64,000 nt of DNA, taken from positions 9,434,501 through 9,498,500 of the forward strand of contig NZ_CP023690.1 of the NCBI RefSeq assembly GCF_008704795.1, given 5' to 3'. Positions 1-9,124 of this stretch are shown here, in pieces; the first letter of the stretch is position 1, and each line of letters begins with the position of its first letter. The position numbers were made by a program, and so were the translations under genes. The notes beneath the pieces were generated by a model. It was not told the DNA's origin. It saw only the letters and a program-made list of their open reading frames with translations, and did not search any database. Source of the DNA: Streptomyces spectabilis. GTDB taxonomy: Bacteria; Actinomycetota; Actinomycetes; Streptomycetales; Streptomycetaceae.

Positions 1-17
1 GCTGGGGGCGCGGCTGA
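1..17 (+). CDS. C-terminal tail of an upstream gene (partial)
   Basis: Reading back from the TGA at 15-17 gives an open frame ending W-G-R-G. The stop overlaps the ferredoxin ATG (TGATG), as expected for translational coupling. In Streptomyces a 3Fe-4S ferredoxin in this position usually follows a cytochrome P450, so this may be the P450 C-terminus, but too little is visible to tell. Confidence 0.4.
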
Positions 18-211
18 TGCGCATCACGATCGACACGGACCGCTGCATCGGCGCGGGCCAGTGCGTCCTGACCGCCCCCGGCGTGTTCACCCAGGACGAC
101 GACGGGTTCAGCGAACTGCTGCCCGGCAGCGCCGACGGAGCGGACGACCCGATGCTGAAGGAGGCAGCACGCGCCTGCCCGGTGCAGGCCATCACCGTCG
201 AGAGCGAGTGA
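17..211 (+). CDS. 3Fe-4S ferredoxin, P450-associated type
   Basis: A 64-residue acidic electron-transfer protein. Cys10, Cys16 and Cys54 are in the family spacing (CIGAGQC near the start and ACPVQAI near the end). The residue where a fourth Cys would sit is not Cys, which is typical of the [3Fe-4S] ferredoxins that feed cytochrome P450s. The ATG overlaps the preceding stop, so it was probably co-transcribed with the upstream gene, likely its P450 partner (inference). The length is normal for the family and the gene looks intact. A strong hairpin follows the stop. Confidence 0.9.
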   Translation: MRITIDTDRCIGAGQCVLTAPGVFTQDDDGFSELLPGSADGADDPMLKEAARACPVQAITVESE

Positions 212-216
212 CGCGC

Positions 217-248
217 GCGGGCGGGGGCCGGTGGCGGCCCCCGCCCGC
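217..248 (+). terminator. Hairpin terminator after the ferredoxin
   Basis: A perfect 13-bp GC stem with a 6-nt loop begins 6 bp after the ferredoxin stop. There is no clear T-run, as is common for actinomycete terminators. Confidence 0.8.
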
Positions 249-529
249 TCCGCGAGGAAAAGCAGGAGCACGGACCGAAGCCGTCGGGAACAATTGGTTC
301 CCGCTCACCTGGCTTCTGCCGGGCCTCTGACCTGGGCGCCCATAGGGGTCGGAGCCTCTGTCCGCGAGGGCGGACCTCCCGTCTCTGCCTGGGGCTTCCC
401 GGGAGTTCCCGTGGGAGTGTGCACGCGATGTGCACGCGTTCTGACCTCGGTTCGCGTACCAGGGCCTGCGCGAGACGGGCGTGCGGCGATCGCACGGAAC
501 GGCCAAGCGCGTGGCGAATGGCGGCTCCG

Positions 530-1219
530 ATGAGTCAGGCCCCCGAAAACCGAAAGGCGGCCGATAAGGGGCGAGGCTTCACCCTCGACTCATGGATCAG
601 GCCGTTGTGTGCCCTCCTCGTGGCCGGGGTCGCGGCCTATGCCTCCTACGTGCACCAGCGTACGTTCGCGCTGCAAGGCGGAGCGGATGAGGTCAGCGCC
701 GCGCTGTGGCCGTTGTCCGTCGACGGCCTGTTGCTGCTGGCCACGGCGGGTCTGCTGAAGAGCCCTGGAACTGGCACACGCCGGACGCGCGGCGCGATGT
801 GGTCGGCGTTTCTGCTGGGTATCGCGGTCTCGTTGGCCGCGAACACCGCGGCAGCACCAGCTCTGGCGTGGCAGCCAGTGCTGGTCGCTGGTTGGCCTCC
901 GGTCGCACTGCTGCTGGCGGTGGAACTGCTCATGCACCGCACCGGTGTCCCCGCAGACGGCGAGGCCGGGCCCGCGGAAGAGAGGAGCACCTCCGCAGAC
1001 AGTGAGGGGGCGGACGAAGGTGAGGATCCGCTGCTGGCGAGGGCGCAGGCGCTGGATGCCCGATACCGGGAGGTGCATCAGCGCCCCGTGTCCGCCGAGA
1101 CCCTGCGTAGGGAACTACGCGTCGGTGCGGCCCGCTCCAGGCGGTTGGCCGCTCTGGTGCGGAGGCGTCGGAGCGACGGCCGTAACGTTGGCGTACGCGG
1201 CCACCGGCCGAATGAGTAG
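530..1219 (+). CDS. DUF2637 (SpdB-like) membrane protein
   Basis: A 229-residue protein with four predicted membrane helices in the first ~140 residues (around RPLCALLVAGVAAYASYV, LWPLSVDGLLLLATAG, the segment after RGAMWSAF, and LVAGWPPVALLLAVELL). A charged cytoplasmic tail rich in Arg and Glu follows. The arrangement and the PLSVDGLLLLAT stretch match DUF2637 proteins, which are common on actinomycete plasmids and integrative elements beside transfer and replication genes (family knowledge). The frame is open further upstream, from 419, but that extension is Arg/Cys-rich noise; the ATG at 530 is preferred, with 518 an alternative. No transfer gene is visible nearby, so this may be an orphan left by an integrated element (inference). 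Confidence 0.7.
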   Translation: MSQAPENRKAADKGRGFTLDSWIRPLCALLVAGVAAYASYVHQRTFALQGGADEVSAALWPLSVDGLLLLATAGLLKSPGTGTRRTRGAMWSAFLLGIAVSLAANTAAAPALAWQPVLVAGWPPVALLLAVELLMHRTGVPADGEAGPAEERSTSADSEGADEGEDPLLARAQALDARYREVHQRPVSAETLRRELRVGAARSRRLAALVRRRRSDGRNVGVRGHRPNE

Positions 1220-1237
1220 TGCCACACCGTTTCGCGA

Positions 1238-1746
1238 GTGTCGCTGTCGTGTCGTGTGACGCTGAGAGATCAGGTTCGGGTCCGTGCGTGGTTAGCCAGC
1301 GACGTGGTCAGCTCGTCGACGGATCCGCTCGGTTCCACGGTCACGGTGCCGGAAGGCTGGACGCGCTCCACGGAGCAACGGGAAGGCTTGCCGACCGTTG
1401 TCACCTCTGCCTCCCAGGACGGGGCCAGCCGTCTGACTCTGTTCGAAGTCATCGAGCAGACAACACAGGAGTCGTTGCGGGAAGCGGAGGAAACCCCGCC
1501 TTCGGGTACGCGTACCGCCGCTCCGGATACGAGGTCCTGGACCGGGGATCCGGAGACACCTGGGCGCGGCTCTCCTTCCACTACGACTCGGAGGACGGTC
1601 CGCAGCAGGTCATGGACCACCGCTTCGAGGCTCAGGACACGATGCTGTACGGCATCGTGTCCGCAGGCCCCGAGGTCACAGAAGTGGAGAGCAGGCTCAC
1701 GACAGCTCGCGCCTCCTTCTGCCCGGCGGACACGTCGTGCGAGTGA
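1238..1746 (+). pseudogene. Frameshifted gene of unknown function
   Basis: Protein-like sequence runs in one frame to about 1490 (for example VPEGWTRSTEQREGLPTVV and LTLFEVIEQTTQESL). It then continues in another frame to a stop at 1746 (for example FGYAYRRSGYEVLDRGSG and MDHRFEAQDTMLYGIVSAG, ending FCPADTSCE). Neither half alone has a good start and end, while together they make a plausible domain of ~140 residues. A one-base indel near 1485-1500 explains this. The domain resembles the exported part of actinomycete membrane proteins that I cannot name. A sequencing error would give the same picture. Confidence 0.55.
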
Positions 1747-2569
1747 GGCAACCCGCGGCCCGGTGCGACCGCGAGGTGCCGGGCACCGTACGAACTGGGA
1801 CGCGGCGCCGGTGCCCCGCATCGGCCGACGCGTCCTCCAGGAGCACTGCTTGGACCAATCGCCGCTCCTGCCGTTCCTGCTCCGCGGACTTCTCCACCGC
1901 GTGCGCGCCACCGGCACCGACTGCCGCTCCCCCCGCCCGTCGCTGTCGCCCATACGATCAGGATGACCCATGCCTCCACCACATTGCTGCGTCATCGCTG
2001 GGGATTGCGGCGCCACCGCCAGCACGGAACCCGCTTGCCTTCGGACTTGTGCATCGGCCGCACCACCCCACGGAAAATGCCCCGCTCGAACTCTGCCAGG
2101 ACTGTCCCACCACGGCCGGTTGAGCCGGAAGGGGCTGCCGGTCCACAGGAATGGTCCAGTCAGGGGCACATATTGCGTTCGAGCGGGGACCGAACGGAGC
2201 AGGCGTCTCGCGGTGACGGCCCGCGACGCACGGCTTGTCGGAGACGTCGCCGCGCACCGCAGTTCCCGGAGGCAGCGCCTCAGAAGGCGGATCAGCTCGC
2301 GATCACGTTCCTTGCCCGCGCCATGCCCCGTAGACGGCGATGGCTGTTGTGATGCTGCTCGTGACAGCCGGTGTCCACAGCCGCGTGGCCCTGCCCCAGT
2401 TGCGACCACGCCTCCTCTCGGGCCGTGTCCTGTGACGTTCTGGCTTCTTGTCGTGCATCTGCTTCTCCCCGATGCGACCGTGTCCGCGTGACCTCTGTGG
2501 AATCCAGCTTGCGGATGAGTGGCTCCCACCGTCACGGGAACGGTCTACCGAGGAGGCGGGAAGAGCAGG
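1747..2569. other. Gene-poor region, no convincing gene
   Basis: About 820 bp. Open frames exist on both strands, but they are Pro/Arg/Cys-rich with no recognisable motif and no good ribosome site. Lower local GC bias and broken frames suggest decayed DNA. Confidence 0.5.
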
Positions 2570-3232
2570 TCACGGCCCCGTTCCCAGCCCCGCGGCCCGC
2601 GCCATGGCGATGAGTTGCGCACGGTCGGCGGCACCCAGCTTGGTCTTGATGTCGGTCACCGCGTTCTCCACGCGCTTGGTGCTGATGCCGAGGCGGGCGG
2701 CGACGCCGGCCGTGGTCTGCGACGGGGTTGCGATGAGGTTGAGGATCTCGCGTTCCCGGGGCGTGAGTTCGGGGAAGGCACCGTCGCGCCGTGCTGTGCG
2801 CAGTTCGTCGAACCACGGGCGCATGCGAGAGGTGTCGGAAAGGTTGAAGATCCAGGCACCGGCGGCGACGTCGCGGACCGCGCGGATGATCTGGGTGACG
2901 TCTCCCGCTTTCATCAGGAACCCCGAGGCGCCGGCGCGCATCGCGGCCATGACGTTGGGGTCCGTCTCGTACTCGGAGTGGACGAGGACCTTGGTGTCCG
3001 GATGGGCTCTTCGGATCTCCCGGGTCGCCCAGAGTCCGCTGCCGTTGGGCATGCGTACGTCCATGATGACGACGTCGGGACGGAGTCCGATCGTCTGCTC
3101 CACGGCTTCCCTGCCGTCCCGGGCCTCGGCGACGACGGTGATCCCGGCGTCGGACTCGAGCAACACACGCAGCCCGTACCGGGTGAAGGCGTGGTCGTCG
3201 GCGATGACGACGCGGATGCTCTGCTCTGTCAC
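2570..3232 (-). CDS. NarL/LuxR-family response regulator
   Basis: A 220-residue response regulator. The receiver domain (about 5-120) has the acidic pair at D12-D13 (IADDHAFTRYG) and the phospho-acceptor Asp58 (VVIMDVRMPNG). A LuxR/GerE HTH (about 150-210) begins FPELTPREREILNLIA. The start is the GTG at 3232, whose GTGA overlaps the TGA of the kinase upstream, indicating translational coupling. An ATG at 3295 is in frame but adds an Arg/Gly-rich tail. It is the third gene of an operon with two NarX/DesK-like kinases and presumably receives phosphate from the intact one. The HTH core (GVAARLGISTKRVENAV) is divergent from NarL, so the target is unknown. Confidence 0.9.
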   Translation of the reverse strand: MTEQSIRVVIADDHAFTRYGLRVLLESDAGITVVAEARDGREAVEQTIGLRPDVVIMDVRMPNGSGLWATREIRRAHPDTKVLVHSEYETDPNVMAAMRAGASGFLMKAGDVTQIIRAVRDVAAGAWIFNLSDTSRMRPWFDELRTARRDGAFPELTPREREILNLIATPSQTTAGVAARLGISTKRVENAVTDIKTKLGAADRAQLIAMARAAGLGTGP

Positions 3233-5346
3233 GTGATGCCGCCCTTCACCGCCTGACGTCCGGTCCCGGCGCCGGGGAGGGCCCGCGGCAGGCACACCAC
3301 GACCTCGGTTCCCGCACGGGGGCGCGGACGGATGTCACATGTGCCACCGATCTCACCAGCACGCTCCCGCATGGAGGCGATCCCCACTCCGGGGCGGAAT
3401 CGGTCCGGAAGGCCGGAGCCGTCGTCCGCGACGGTCAAGGACAGCGTGTCGTCGAGGTCCATGGTCACCCAGCAGTTGTCGGCATCAGCGTGCCTGAGGA
3501 TGTTGGCGACGGCTTCGGCGAGGATCCAGTAGGCCGCTTCCTCCACTGCGGCCGGAAGCCGTGGGATGTCATCGGGCAGGGCGGTGTGCATGGTGAGGGG
3601 AACGCGGCCGAGGTGGGTCAGAACGGCTTCCCGCAGCCCGAGCTGATCGGCCGGTGAGCGCAGGCCCGTGGCGATGAGGCGCAGGTCTTCGGTGCCTTGG
3701 CGGAGGTGCACCAGGGCTGTGGCCAGTAGCTCGTGCGCGGCATCGGGGTCCCTGTGCAAGGTGGTCAGGGCCGCTTGCAGGGTCCAAGTGGCACCCGTGA
3801 GCACGGGACCGACCCCGTCGTGCAGGTCGCGGGCCAGCCGTCGGCGTTCCTCGGCAGCCACGGCAACGGCTCGCTCCTGCGCGGCCAGCAGCGTCAGCGA
3901 CAGGCGTACGGCCGAGGCGGCCTGCGCGATGTGCCGTGCGGCGTCCCGGAGCAGGCGCGTGTCCGCTTTCGAAAAGTGCTCACCGGGGGAGCGGGGCCCC
4001 ACTATCAGGCTGCCGATCTCTTCCCCCTGGTGCACCAAGGCCAGCTCGATGAGTTCGTGAGGCTCCGTACCGCGGGTGGCGACGCGGGTGTGGTTGCGGC
4101 CCGCCGATGACGAGGTGACCAGCTCGATGGACACGTAGGGCAGGCGGAGGGCTTCGGCCACTGCGGCGGCCGCTTCGGGCAGGATCCTCTTCGGATCGTG
4201 AGTTGCTTCCAGACGTCTGCCGAGCACGGCCAGCGCCGTGTAGGGGTCATCTCGCAGGCCGTAGACGAGTCGGCTCACGGAGCGGTGCAACAAGGTGTGC
4301 AAGGGCTGCAGCAGAACGGCCACCACGCCCGTGGCGAAGAGGGCGGCCAAGCCGGAGGAAGAGCGTTGCAGCAGCAGCCCGAAGGCGCTGACCGTGCCGA
4401 TGTACAAGCCGACCGCGAGGCCGGTCAGCGCGGCGTAGATCAGGGTGTTGCTGAGCAGACGGTCGATGTCGAAGAGGTTGTGGCGCACGATCCCGACGGT
4501 GATGGCCGCGCTGAGCAGTACCGGTACCAGGCCGATGGCGATCGAACCGAGGGGCCTGTCTCCCACCATGATCTGTACGGTCACGAGGAGGATGGCCACC
4601 ATCGTGGCCCAGGCCACCCACTTCAGCTGACGCCGTACCAGCCCAGTGCTGTGGCGGTATCGAAACAGCAAGGAGGCCACCGACAGCAGCAGGGGGAGGA
4701 GATTCGTCACGATCGAGATGAGCCCGAGGCGCGGTACGACGGGCTCCAGCGCCGGAAGGCCCAATGGATTGGTGATCGAGGGGAAGTAGCCGTTCCCGAG
4801 CGTTCCTGGCAGGAGGGCCCCGACAATCACGTTCAGCAGCCCACAGGCGCCCACGTACTTGGCAGTGACACGCCAGCATGGCGTGGGGAGGCGGCCGTTC
4901 GGGAAGATCAGGAAGAGAAACATGATCGGAAAGGTGAAGAGTACGAAACTCCAGTTGCCCGACCAGGCGGCCAGTACGCCGCCGGGCAGCCCGCGGGGCA
5001 CTGCGTAGAGCGCGTAGGCGTGCACGAGCGAGTCGAATGCCGCGCCGAACCCAGCGGCGAGCAGTAACCATCCCGCAGGATTGCTCGGACGGCGCGAGGC
5101 CACCAGCGTGCCCAGCGAAGGAAGCAGGACGCCGAACATCGAGTCCGCGACGATCAGCCACCACGGATGCCACGCCGGACGCGGGGCGGCCCGGGACAGC
5201 ACCGCGAAGGTCACCGTCGCCGCCACGACGAGCGCGGTGGCCACCGATACGGTCCATGCGGTCCGTTTCTTCGCCAGTCGTGTGAGCAGCCGAGCCGCCG
5301 CATCAGGTGCCGCGCGCGTCGCCTGAGCTCCCGCGAGCTCGTTCAT
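3229..5346 (-). CDS. Membrane sensor histidine kinase, HisKA_3 type
   Basis: 705 residues. The N-terminal half (about 30-345) has roughly eight membrane helices. A GAF-like segment (about 375-480) follows, then the dimerisation/phospho-acceptor helix with RRRLARDLHDGVGP (His509) and a HATPase domain with an N-box (AVANILRHADAD) and a G-box (VADDGSGLP). All catalytic elements look intact. The ATG overlaps the stop of the kinase-like gene upstream (ATGA), and its stop overlaps the regulator start (GTGA), so the three genes form one tightly coupled operon. The partner is almost certainly the regulator at 2570-3232. The ligand is unknown. Confidence 0.9.
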   Translation of the reverse strand: MNELAGAQATRAAPDAAARLLTRLAKKRTAWTVSVATALVVAATVTFAVLSRAAPRPAWHPWWLIVADSMFGVLLPSLGTLVASRRPSNPAGWLLLAAGFGAAFDSLVHAYALYAVPRGLPGGVLAAWSGNWSFVLFTFPIMFLFLIFPNGRLPTPCWRVTAKYVGACGLLNVIVGALLPGTLGNGYFPSITNPLGLPALEPVVPRLGLISIVTNLLPLLLSVASLLFRYRHSTGLVRRQLKWVAWATMVAILLVTVQIMVGDRPLGSIAIGLVPVLLSAAITVGIVRHNLFDIDRLLSNTLIYAALTGLAVGLYIGTVSAFGLLLQRSSSGLAALFATGVVAVLLQPLHTLLHRSVSRLVYGLRDDPYTALAVLGRRLEATHDPKRILPEAAAAVAEALRLPYVSIELVTSSSAGRNHTRVATRGTEPHELIELALVHQGEEIGSLIVGPRSPGEHFSKADTRLLRDAARHIAQAASAVRLSLTLLAAQERAVAVAAEERRRLARDLHDGVGPVLTGATWTLQAALTTLHRDPDAAHELLATALVHLRQGTEDLRLIATGLRSPADQLGLREAVLTHLGRVPLTMHTALPDDIPRLPAAVEEAAYWILAEAVANILRHADADNCWVTMDLDDTLSLTVADDGSGLPDRFRPGVGIASMRERAGEIGGTCDIRPRPRAGTEVVVCLPRALPGAGTGRQAVKGGIT

Positions 5347-7481
5347 GGCCCACCTCCAGCACGATCACCCTCGTGTCGGCCCGTTCCCGGCTGCAAGGGA
5401 GGGGCCTCCCGAGCCTCCGGGAGTGCGGATCCGGGCAGTCGACGGGGAAGGCGCGCGGTGCATTCGGTGCCGCCACCGGCAGAGCGACGCACCTCGCAGG
5501 TTCCCCCGATCTGGGTGGCGAGCTCGAGTGCCGGGGCCAGGTCGGCGACGCGCTGGTCCACTGTGGGGGGATCCGGGCCGTCAGCTGTCACTGTCAGCGT
5601 GATATGCCTGGCAGCCAGTTCGAAGCTGACGTGCACGCCATCGGCCTGGCCTCGCTGGAGGGCGTTCGCCATCGCCTCGGTCAGGATCCGGTACGTCGCC
5701 TCTTCCACTGCCGCAGGTAGTGGGGGTATGTCGTCGGGCAAGGTGATGCGGACGGCCAGGGGTACCCGGTCGAGATAGCTCAGCATGGCTTCACGGAGGC
5801 CCAGTTGATCAACGGGCGAGCGCAACTCCATCGAGATCCTGCGCAGGTTCTCTGTGCCTTCGCGGATGCGCTCCAAGGCCGCGGCCAGAAGTTCTGGCCC
5901 CCGCCCGGGGTCGGTCCGGACCAGTGTGGCCGCGGCATCCACCGCGCCGGTCGCGTCGCCGAGTGCCGGACCGACTCCTTCGCGCAGCGCCTTGGCCAGA
6001 TGCCGGCGCTCCTCGGCCCGCGCGGCAACGGCACGTTCCTGTGAGTGCTGAACGTCCAACGAGAGCCGTACGTTCGCCGCTGCCTGGGCTATGTGGAGCG
6101 CGGCATCCCGGAGCAGTCGCAGATCGGAGGCTGAGAACCGTTCGTCGGTCGATCGGGCCGCCACTGTGAGCGCTCCGATCTCCGTACCTTGATGGGACAG
6201 CGCGAAACGCAGCGCGATGGGGGCCTCGGCGCCGTAGGCGGCCGTCACGGCCCGCACCCGTCCCGTCCTGGTGGGGCCGTCCAGTTCGACGGCCACATAG
6301 GGCAAGTGCAACGCCTCGGCCACGGTAGCGGCGGCCTCCGGCAGCACCCTGGCGGGAGCGCCGACTGCCTCAAGTCTGCGGGCGAGACCGGCCAGGGCCG
6401 CGTACGGGTCGTCGCGCAGGCCGTACACCACCCGGCTCGCGGTCTTCTGGAGCGCATTGCGCAACGGCTGGAGGGCCAAAGCCACCACACCCGTGGAGAG
6501 CAGTGAGGCCAGACCTGGGGCGGACTGCCGGAGCAGGAGCCCGGAGAGGCCCACCACACCGACGTGCAACCCGATCACGCACCCCGTCAAGCTCAGGTAG
6601 ACGAGCGAGCGATTCAACAGACGGTCGATGTCGAACAAGCCGTGACGGACGATGGCCAGCGCGAGGCAGATGCTGAACACGACGAGCATCAAGTTGACCG
6701 CGGCGGTGAACCACGCGTCTCGGTCGACAAGGAACGTCCCCACTGCCACGACTGTGTCCACCAGCACCGCGAAGGCGATCCACTTGAATTGCTGTCGTGT
6801 CGGCCCTGAGGACTGCCGGAACCGCCACAGCAAGAGATAGGCGGAGAGGAGGAAGGGACAAGCCACCAGGAAAAACGACAACGGGCCCTCGTAGCGGGCG
6901 AGGAAAGTGAGTGCTGAAATGCCGAACTGATTCTCGAGCGTGGGGTAGTAGTCCTGGTCGACGGGGCCGGGAATGACGCTCGCGGACAGGGCCACCAGTA
7001 GTCCGCACGCGCTGACGTACCACGCGGCGAATCGGATCCGCCCGGCCGAGAGCTGGGCGTCAGGAAACGCCAACAGCAACAGGAAGAGAGGGAAGAGGTT
7101 CAGCGCGAAGGCCCAATTTGATACCCATCCCGACAGTGCGACCCCGGTGATGTGACGCCTGTACCCGTAGTCCGTGTATGCATGCCCCAGCGCATCGAGC
7201 AGCCCCCCGAAGCCGGATACCAGCAGCAGCCATCCGATAGGGTTGCCCGGGCGCTGTCGGGCCACGACGAACCCTGGGTAGGAGTACGCCACCAGGGCGA
7301 TGGGTTCCCCTATGGCAAGCTCCCAGGTGTGCCACTCAGGGCGAGGGGCGGACTGGGTGGGCAGGACCAGGGTGAAGGTCGCCACACCCATGAGAAGGAT
7401 GCTGATCCATATTGCCCAGGCCAGTTGAGGTCTCACTGGGCATCTCGCGGCCCTCGAACAATTTGCCGCGGACGCACCCAT
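5343..7481 (-). CDS. Histidine kinase-like protein lacking catalytic motifs (pseudokinase)
   Basis: 712 residues, a clear paralogue of the next kinase: same membrane half, same VYGLRDDPYxALA linker and the same GAF-like region. The H-box reads RRHLAKALREGVGP, with Arg500 where the phospho-acceptor His should be. The N-box is altered (AMANALQRGQADG), and the G-box is degraded to TADGPDPPTV with no DDGxG. It therefore probably neither autophosphorylates nor binds ATP normally, yet the frame is intact. It could act as a sensory or dimerisation partner of the active kinase (inference). The start at 7481 is preferred because CGGGGAGGGACC precedes that ATG; the frame is open to 7652. First gene of the operon. 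Confidence 0.85.
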   Translation of the reverse strand: MGASAANCSRAARCPVRPQLAWAIWISILLMGVATFTLVLPTQSAPRPEWHTWELAIGEPIALVAYSYPGFVVARQRPGNPIGWLLLVSGFGGLLDALGHAYTDYGYRRHITGVALSGWVSNWAFALNLFPLFLLLLAFPDAQLSAGRIRFAAWYVSACGLLVALSASVIPGPVDQDYYPTLENQFGISALTFLARYEGPLSFFLVACPFLLSAYLLLWRFRQSSGPTRQQFKWIAFAVLVDTVVAVGTFLVDRDAWFTAAVNLMLVVFSICLALAIVRHGLFDIDRLLNRSLVYLSLTGCVIGLHVGVVGLSGLLLRQSAPGLASLLSTGVVALALQPLRNALQKTASRVVYGLRDDPYAALAGLARRLEAVGAPARVLPEAAATVAEALHLPYVAVELDGPTRTGRVRAVTAAYGAEAPIALRFALSHQGTEIGALTVAARSTDERFSASDLRLLRDAALHIAQAAANVRLSLDVQHSQERAVAARAEERRHLAKALREGVGPALGDATGAVDAAATLVRTDPGRGPELLAAALERIREGTENLRRISMELRSPVDQLGLREAMLSYLDRVPLAVRITLPDDIPPLPAAVEEATYRILTEAMANALQRGQADGVHVSFELAARHITLTVTADGPDPPTVDQRVADLAPALELATQIGGTCEVRRSAGGGTECTARLPRRLPGSALPEAREAPPLQPGTGRHEGDRAGGGP

Positions 7482-8068
7482 AGGTCCCTCCCCGTGCGTA
7501 TGGCTCGGCTGGGTGGAATTCCGGGGAGAACGGAGGCTCGGGGAGGGGAGCGCCCATTCGGCTGGCGGGGCGCGGGACGGATGGTCAGGGACCGCCTGTC
7601 CGCGATCAGGTGGCCGACCGTGATGCCGAATGACTCTTCGACTGGCGAGCAACGAACGAAGTGAAGTCGCATCAGTCGAGGAGCAGTTGCTCCTGTCACA
7701 TGACGAACGTCCCAGAACGGGGCCCAGGGAGCAAGCAATGGCCAGTGCTCGTGACGCGGTGGAACGTTTGCTGGGGATTCACACACGCCTCAGCACGGAA
7801 GTGCCAGCGAGTACTCTTCCCTTGGTGCCACCGCCACCGCGCGGTCTGCCAGAACCACGGGGATCGGAGGCCGGTCGGATTTCCGGCAGCGCGATGCGCA
7901 GGCGGCCGGGCTGGAGGAGCTGGATGCCCTCGCCGGTGGTGTCGCCTTGGACGTGGGCGATGTCGTCGGCGAGGGCTTCTTGTGCGAACTCCCAGGCTGC
8001 GCGCCCCAAGAGAGCGCGCTAGCTCCCAGCCCGCGTGGGGCTGGAGCCGACAGCGTCGTGTCGGGTGT
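7482..8068. other. Promoter region of the kinase operon plus a possible gene fragment
   Basis: About 590 bp without a confident gene. The minus-strand frame 7779-8009 contains a protein-like stretch (AAWEFAQEALADDIAHVQGD then EGIQLLQPGRLRIALPEI) followed by low-complexity sequence, possibly the decayed end of a gene. A 7-bp inverted repeat with a 2-nt spacer (AGGAGCA/TGCTCCT, 7679-7694) lies about 200 bp upstream of the kinase-like gene and could be an operator. Confidence 0.4.
8022..8047 (-). terminator. Hairpin after gap
   Basis: GCTCCCAGCC pairs with GGCTGGAGC across a short loop, with one bulged base. It lies about 20 bp past the gap stop, at the end of the xfp-gap unit. Confidence 0.6.
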
Positions 8069-9085
8069 TCATCGGTCTTGGGCCACCAGCGCCGTCAGAT
8101 CGAGGAGCCGGTGCGTGTAGCCCCATTCGTTGTCGTACCAGCCGAAGACCTTGGCCAGGGTGCCGTGGACCTGGGTGAGGGCGGGATCGAAGACGCAGGA
8201 GGACGGGTCGCCGATGACGTCGCGGGAGACGATGGGGGCCTTCGACACGCGCAGGATGCCGCGCAGCGGGCCGTCGGCGGCTTCGGCGAAGGCCGCGTTG
8301 ATCTCCTCGGCGGTCGTCTCTCGGGCCAGGACCACGGCGAGGTCGGTGAGGGAGCCGTCCTCCACGGGCACGCGGACCGCGATCCCGTCCAGGGCACCCG
8401 CGAGCTCGGGGACCACGAGGCCCACGGCCCGGGCCGCGCCGGTGCTGGTGGGAATGATGCTGAGGGCCGCCGAGCGGGCCCTGCGCAGGTCCTTGTGCGG
8501 GCCGTCGAGCAGGGCCTGGTCGTTGGTGTAACCGTGGATGGTGGTCATCACGCCGCGCTCGACGCCGAAGCGCTCGTGCAGCACCTTGACCATTGGTGCG
8601 ACGCAGTTGGTGGTGCAGGAGGCCGCCGAGACGATCCTGTCGCGTCGGCGGTCGTAGGCGTCGTCGTTGACGCCGAGCACGATGGTGGCGTCCACGTCCT
8701 TGCCGGGCGCGGACAGCAGCACGGTGTGGGCACCCGCCTTCAGATGCAGCTCGGCGGAGGCGCGGTCGCGGAAGCGGCCGGTGGACTCGATGACGATGTC
8801 GACGCCGTGATCGCCCCAGCGCAGGGCGGACGGGTCGCGTTCGGCGGTGACGGCTGTCCGCCTGCCGTCGACGGTGATCGACGTGTCGTCGTAGGAGACC
8901 GCGCGGCCGATGCGCCCGAACGTCGAGTCGTACTCCAGCAGATGCGCCAGCGTGGCGGGCGGCGCGATGTCGTTGACAGCGACCACGTCGATGTCCTGCG
9001 TGCCCGCTTCGGCGCGGTCGAGGGCCGCGCGGAGATAGGTGCGGCCGATGCGGCCGAAGCCGTTGATGCCGACGCGTACGGTCAT
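8069..9085 (-). CDS. gap: Type I glyceraldehyde-3-phosphate dehydrogenase
   Basis: A 338-residue glycolytic enzyme of normal length that oxidises glyceraldehyde-3-phosphate to 1,3-bisphosphoglycerate with NAD(P). The N-terminal Rossmann motif is VGINGFGRIGR. The catalytic-Cys motif is ASCTTNCVAP, followed by the IHGYTNDQ loop, and the C-terminal signature is WYDNEWGY. The start follows a GGAGCGCACC site. It lies 39 bp downstream of xfp on the same strand, so the two form a likely operon linking the phosphoketolase product (GAP) directly to lower glycolysis. This is probably an accessory, stress-linked gap copy rather than the main glycolytic one (inference from location). Confidence 0.97.
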   Translation of the reverse strand: MTVRVGINGFGRIGRTYLRAALDRAEAGTQDIDVVAVNDIAPPATLAHLLEYDSTFGRIGRAVSYDDTSITVDGRRTAVTAERDPSALRWGDHGVDIVIESTGRFRDRASAELHLKAGAHTVLLSAPGKDVDATIVLGVNDDAYDRRRDRIVSAASCTTNCVAPMVKVLHERFGVERGVMTTIHGYTNDQALLDGPHKDLRRARSAALSIIPTSTGAARAVGLVVPELAGALDGIAVRVPVEDGSLTDLAVVLARETTAEEINAAFAEAADGPLRGILRVSKAPIVSRDVIGDPSSCVFDPALTQVHGTLAKVFGWYDNEWGYTHRLLDLTALVAQDR

Positions 9086-9124
9086 GGTGGTGCGCTCCTT
9101 CGCGGATCGGGTCTTCTCAGGGCT

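Noticed and set aside
1270..2535. 421-codon minus-strand frame
   Set aside because: Composition is Arg/Ser/Gly noise and it overlaps the better supported frameshifted plus-strand gene.
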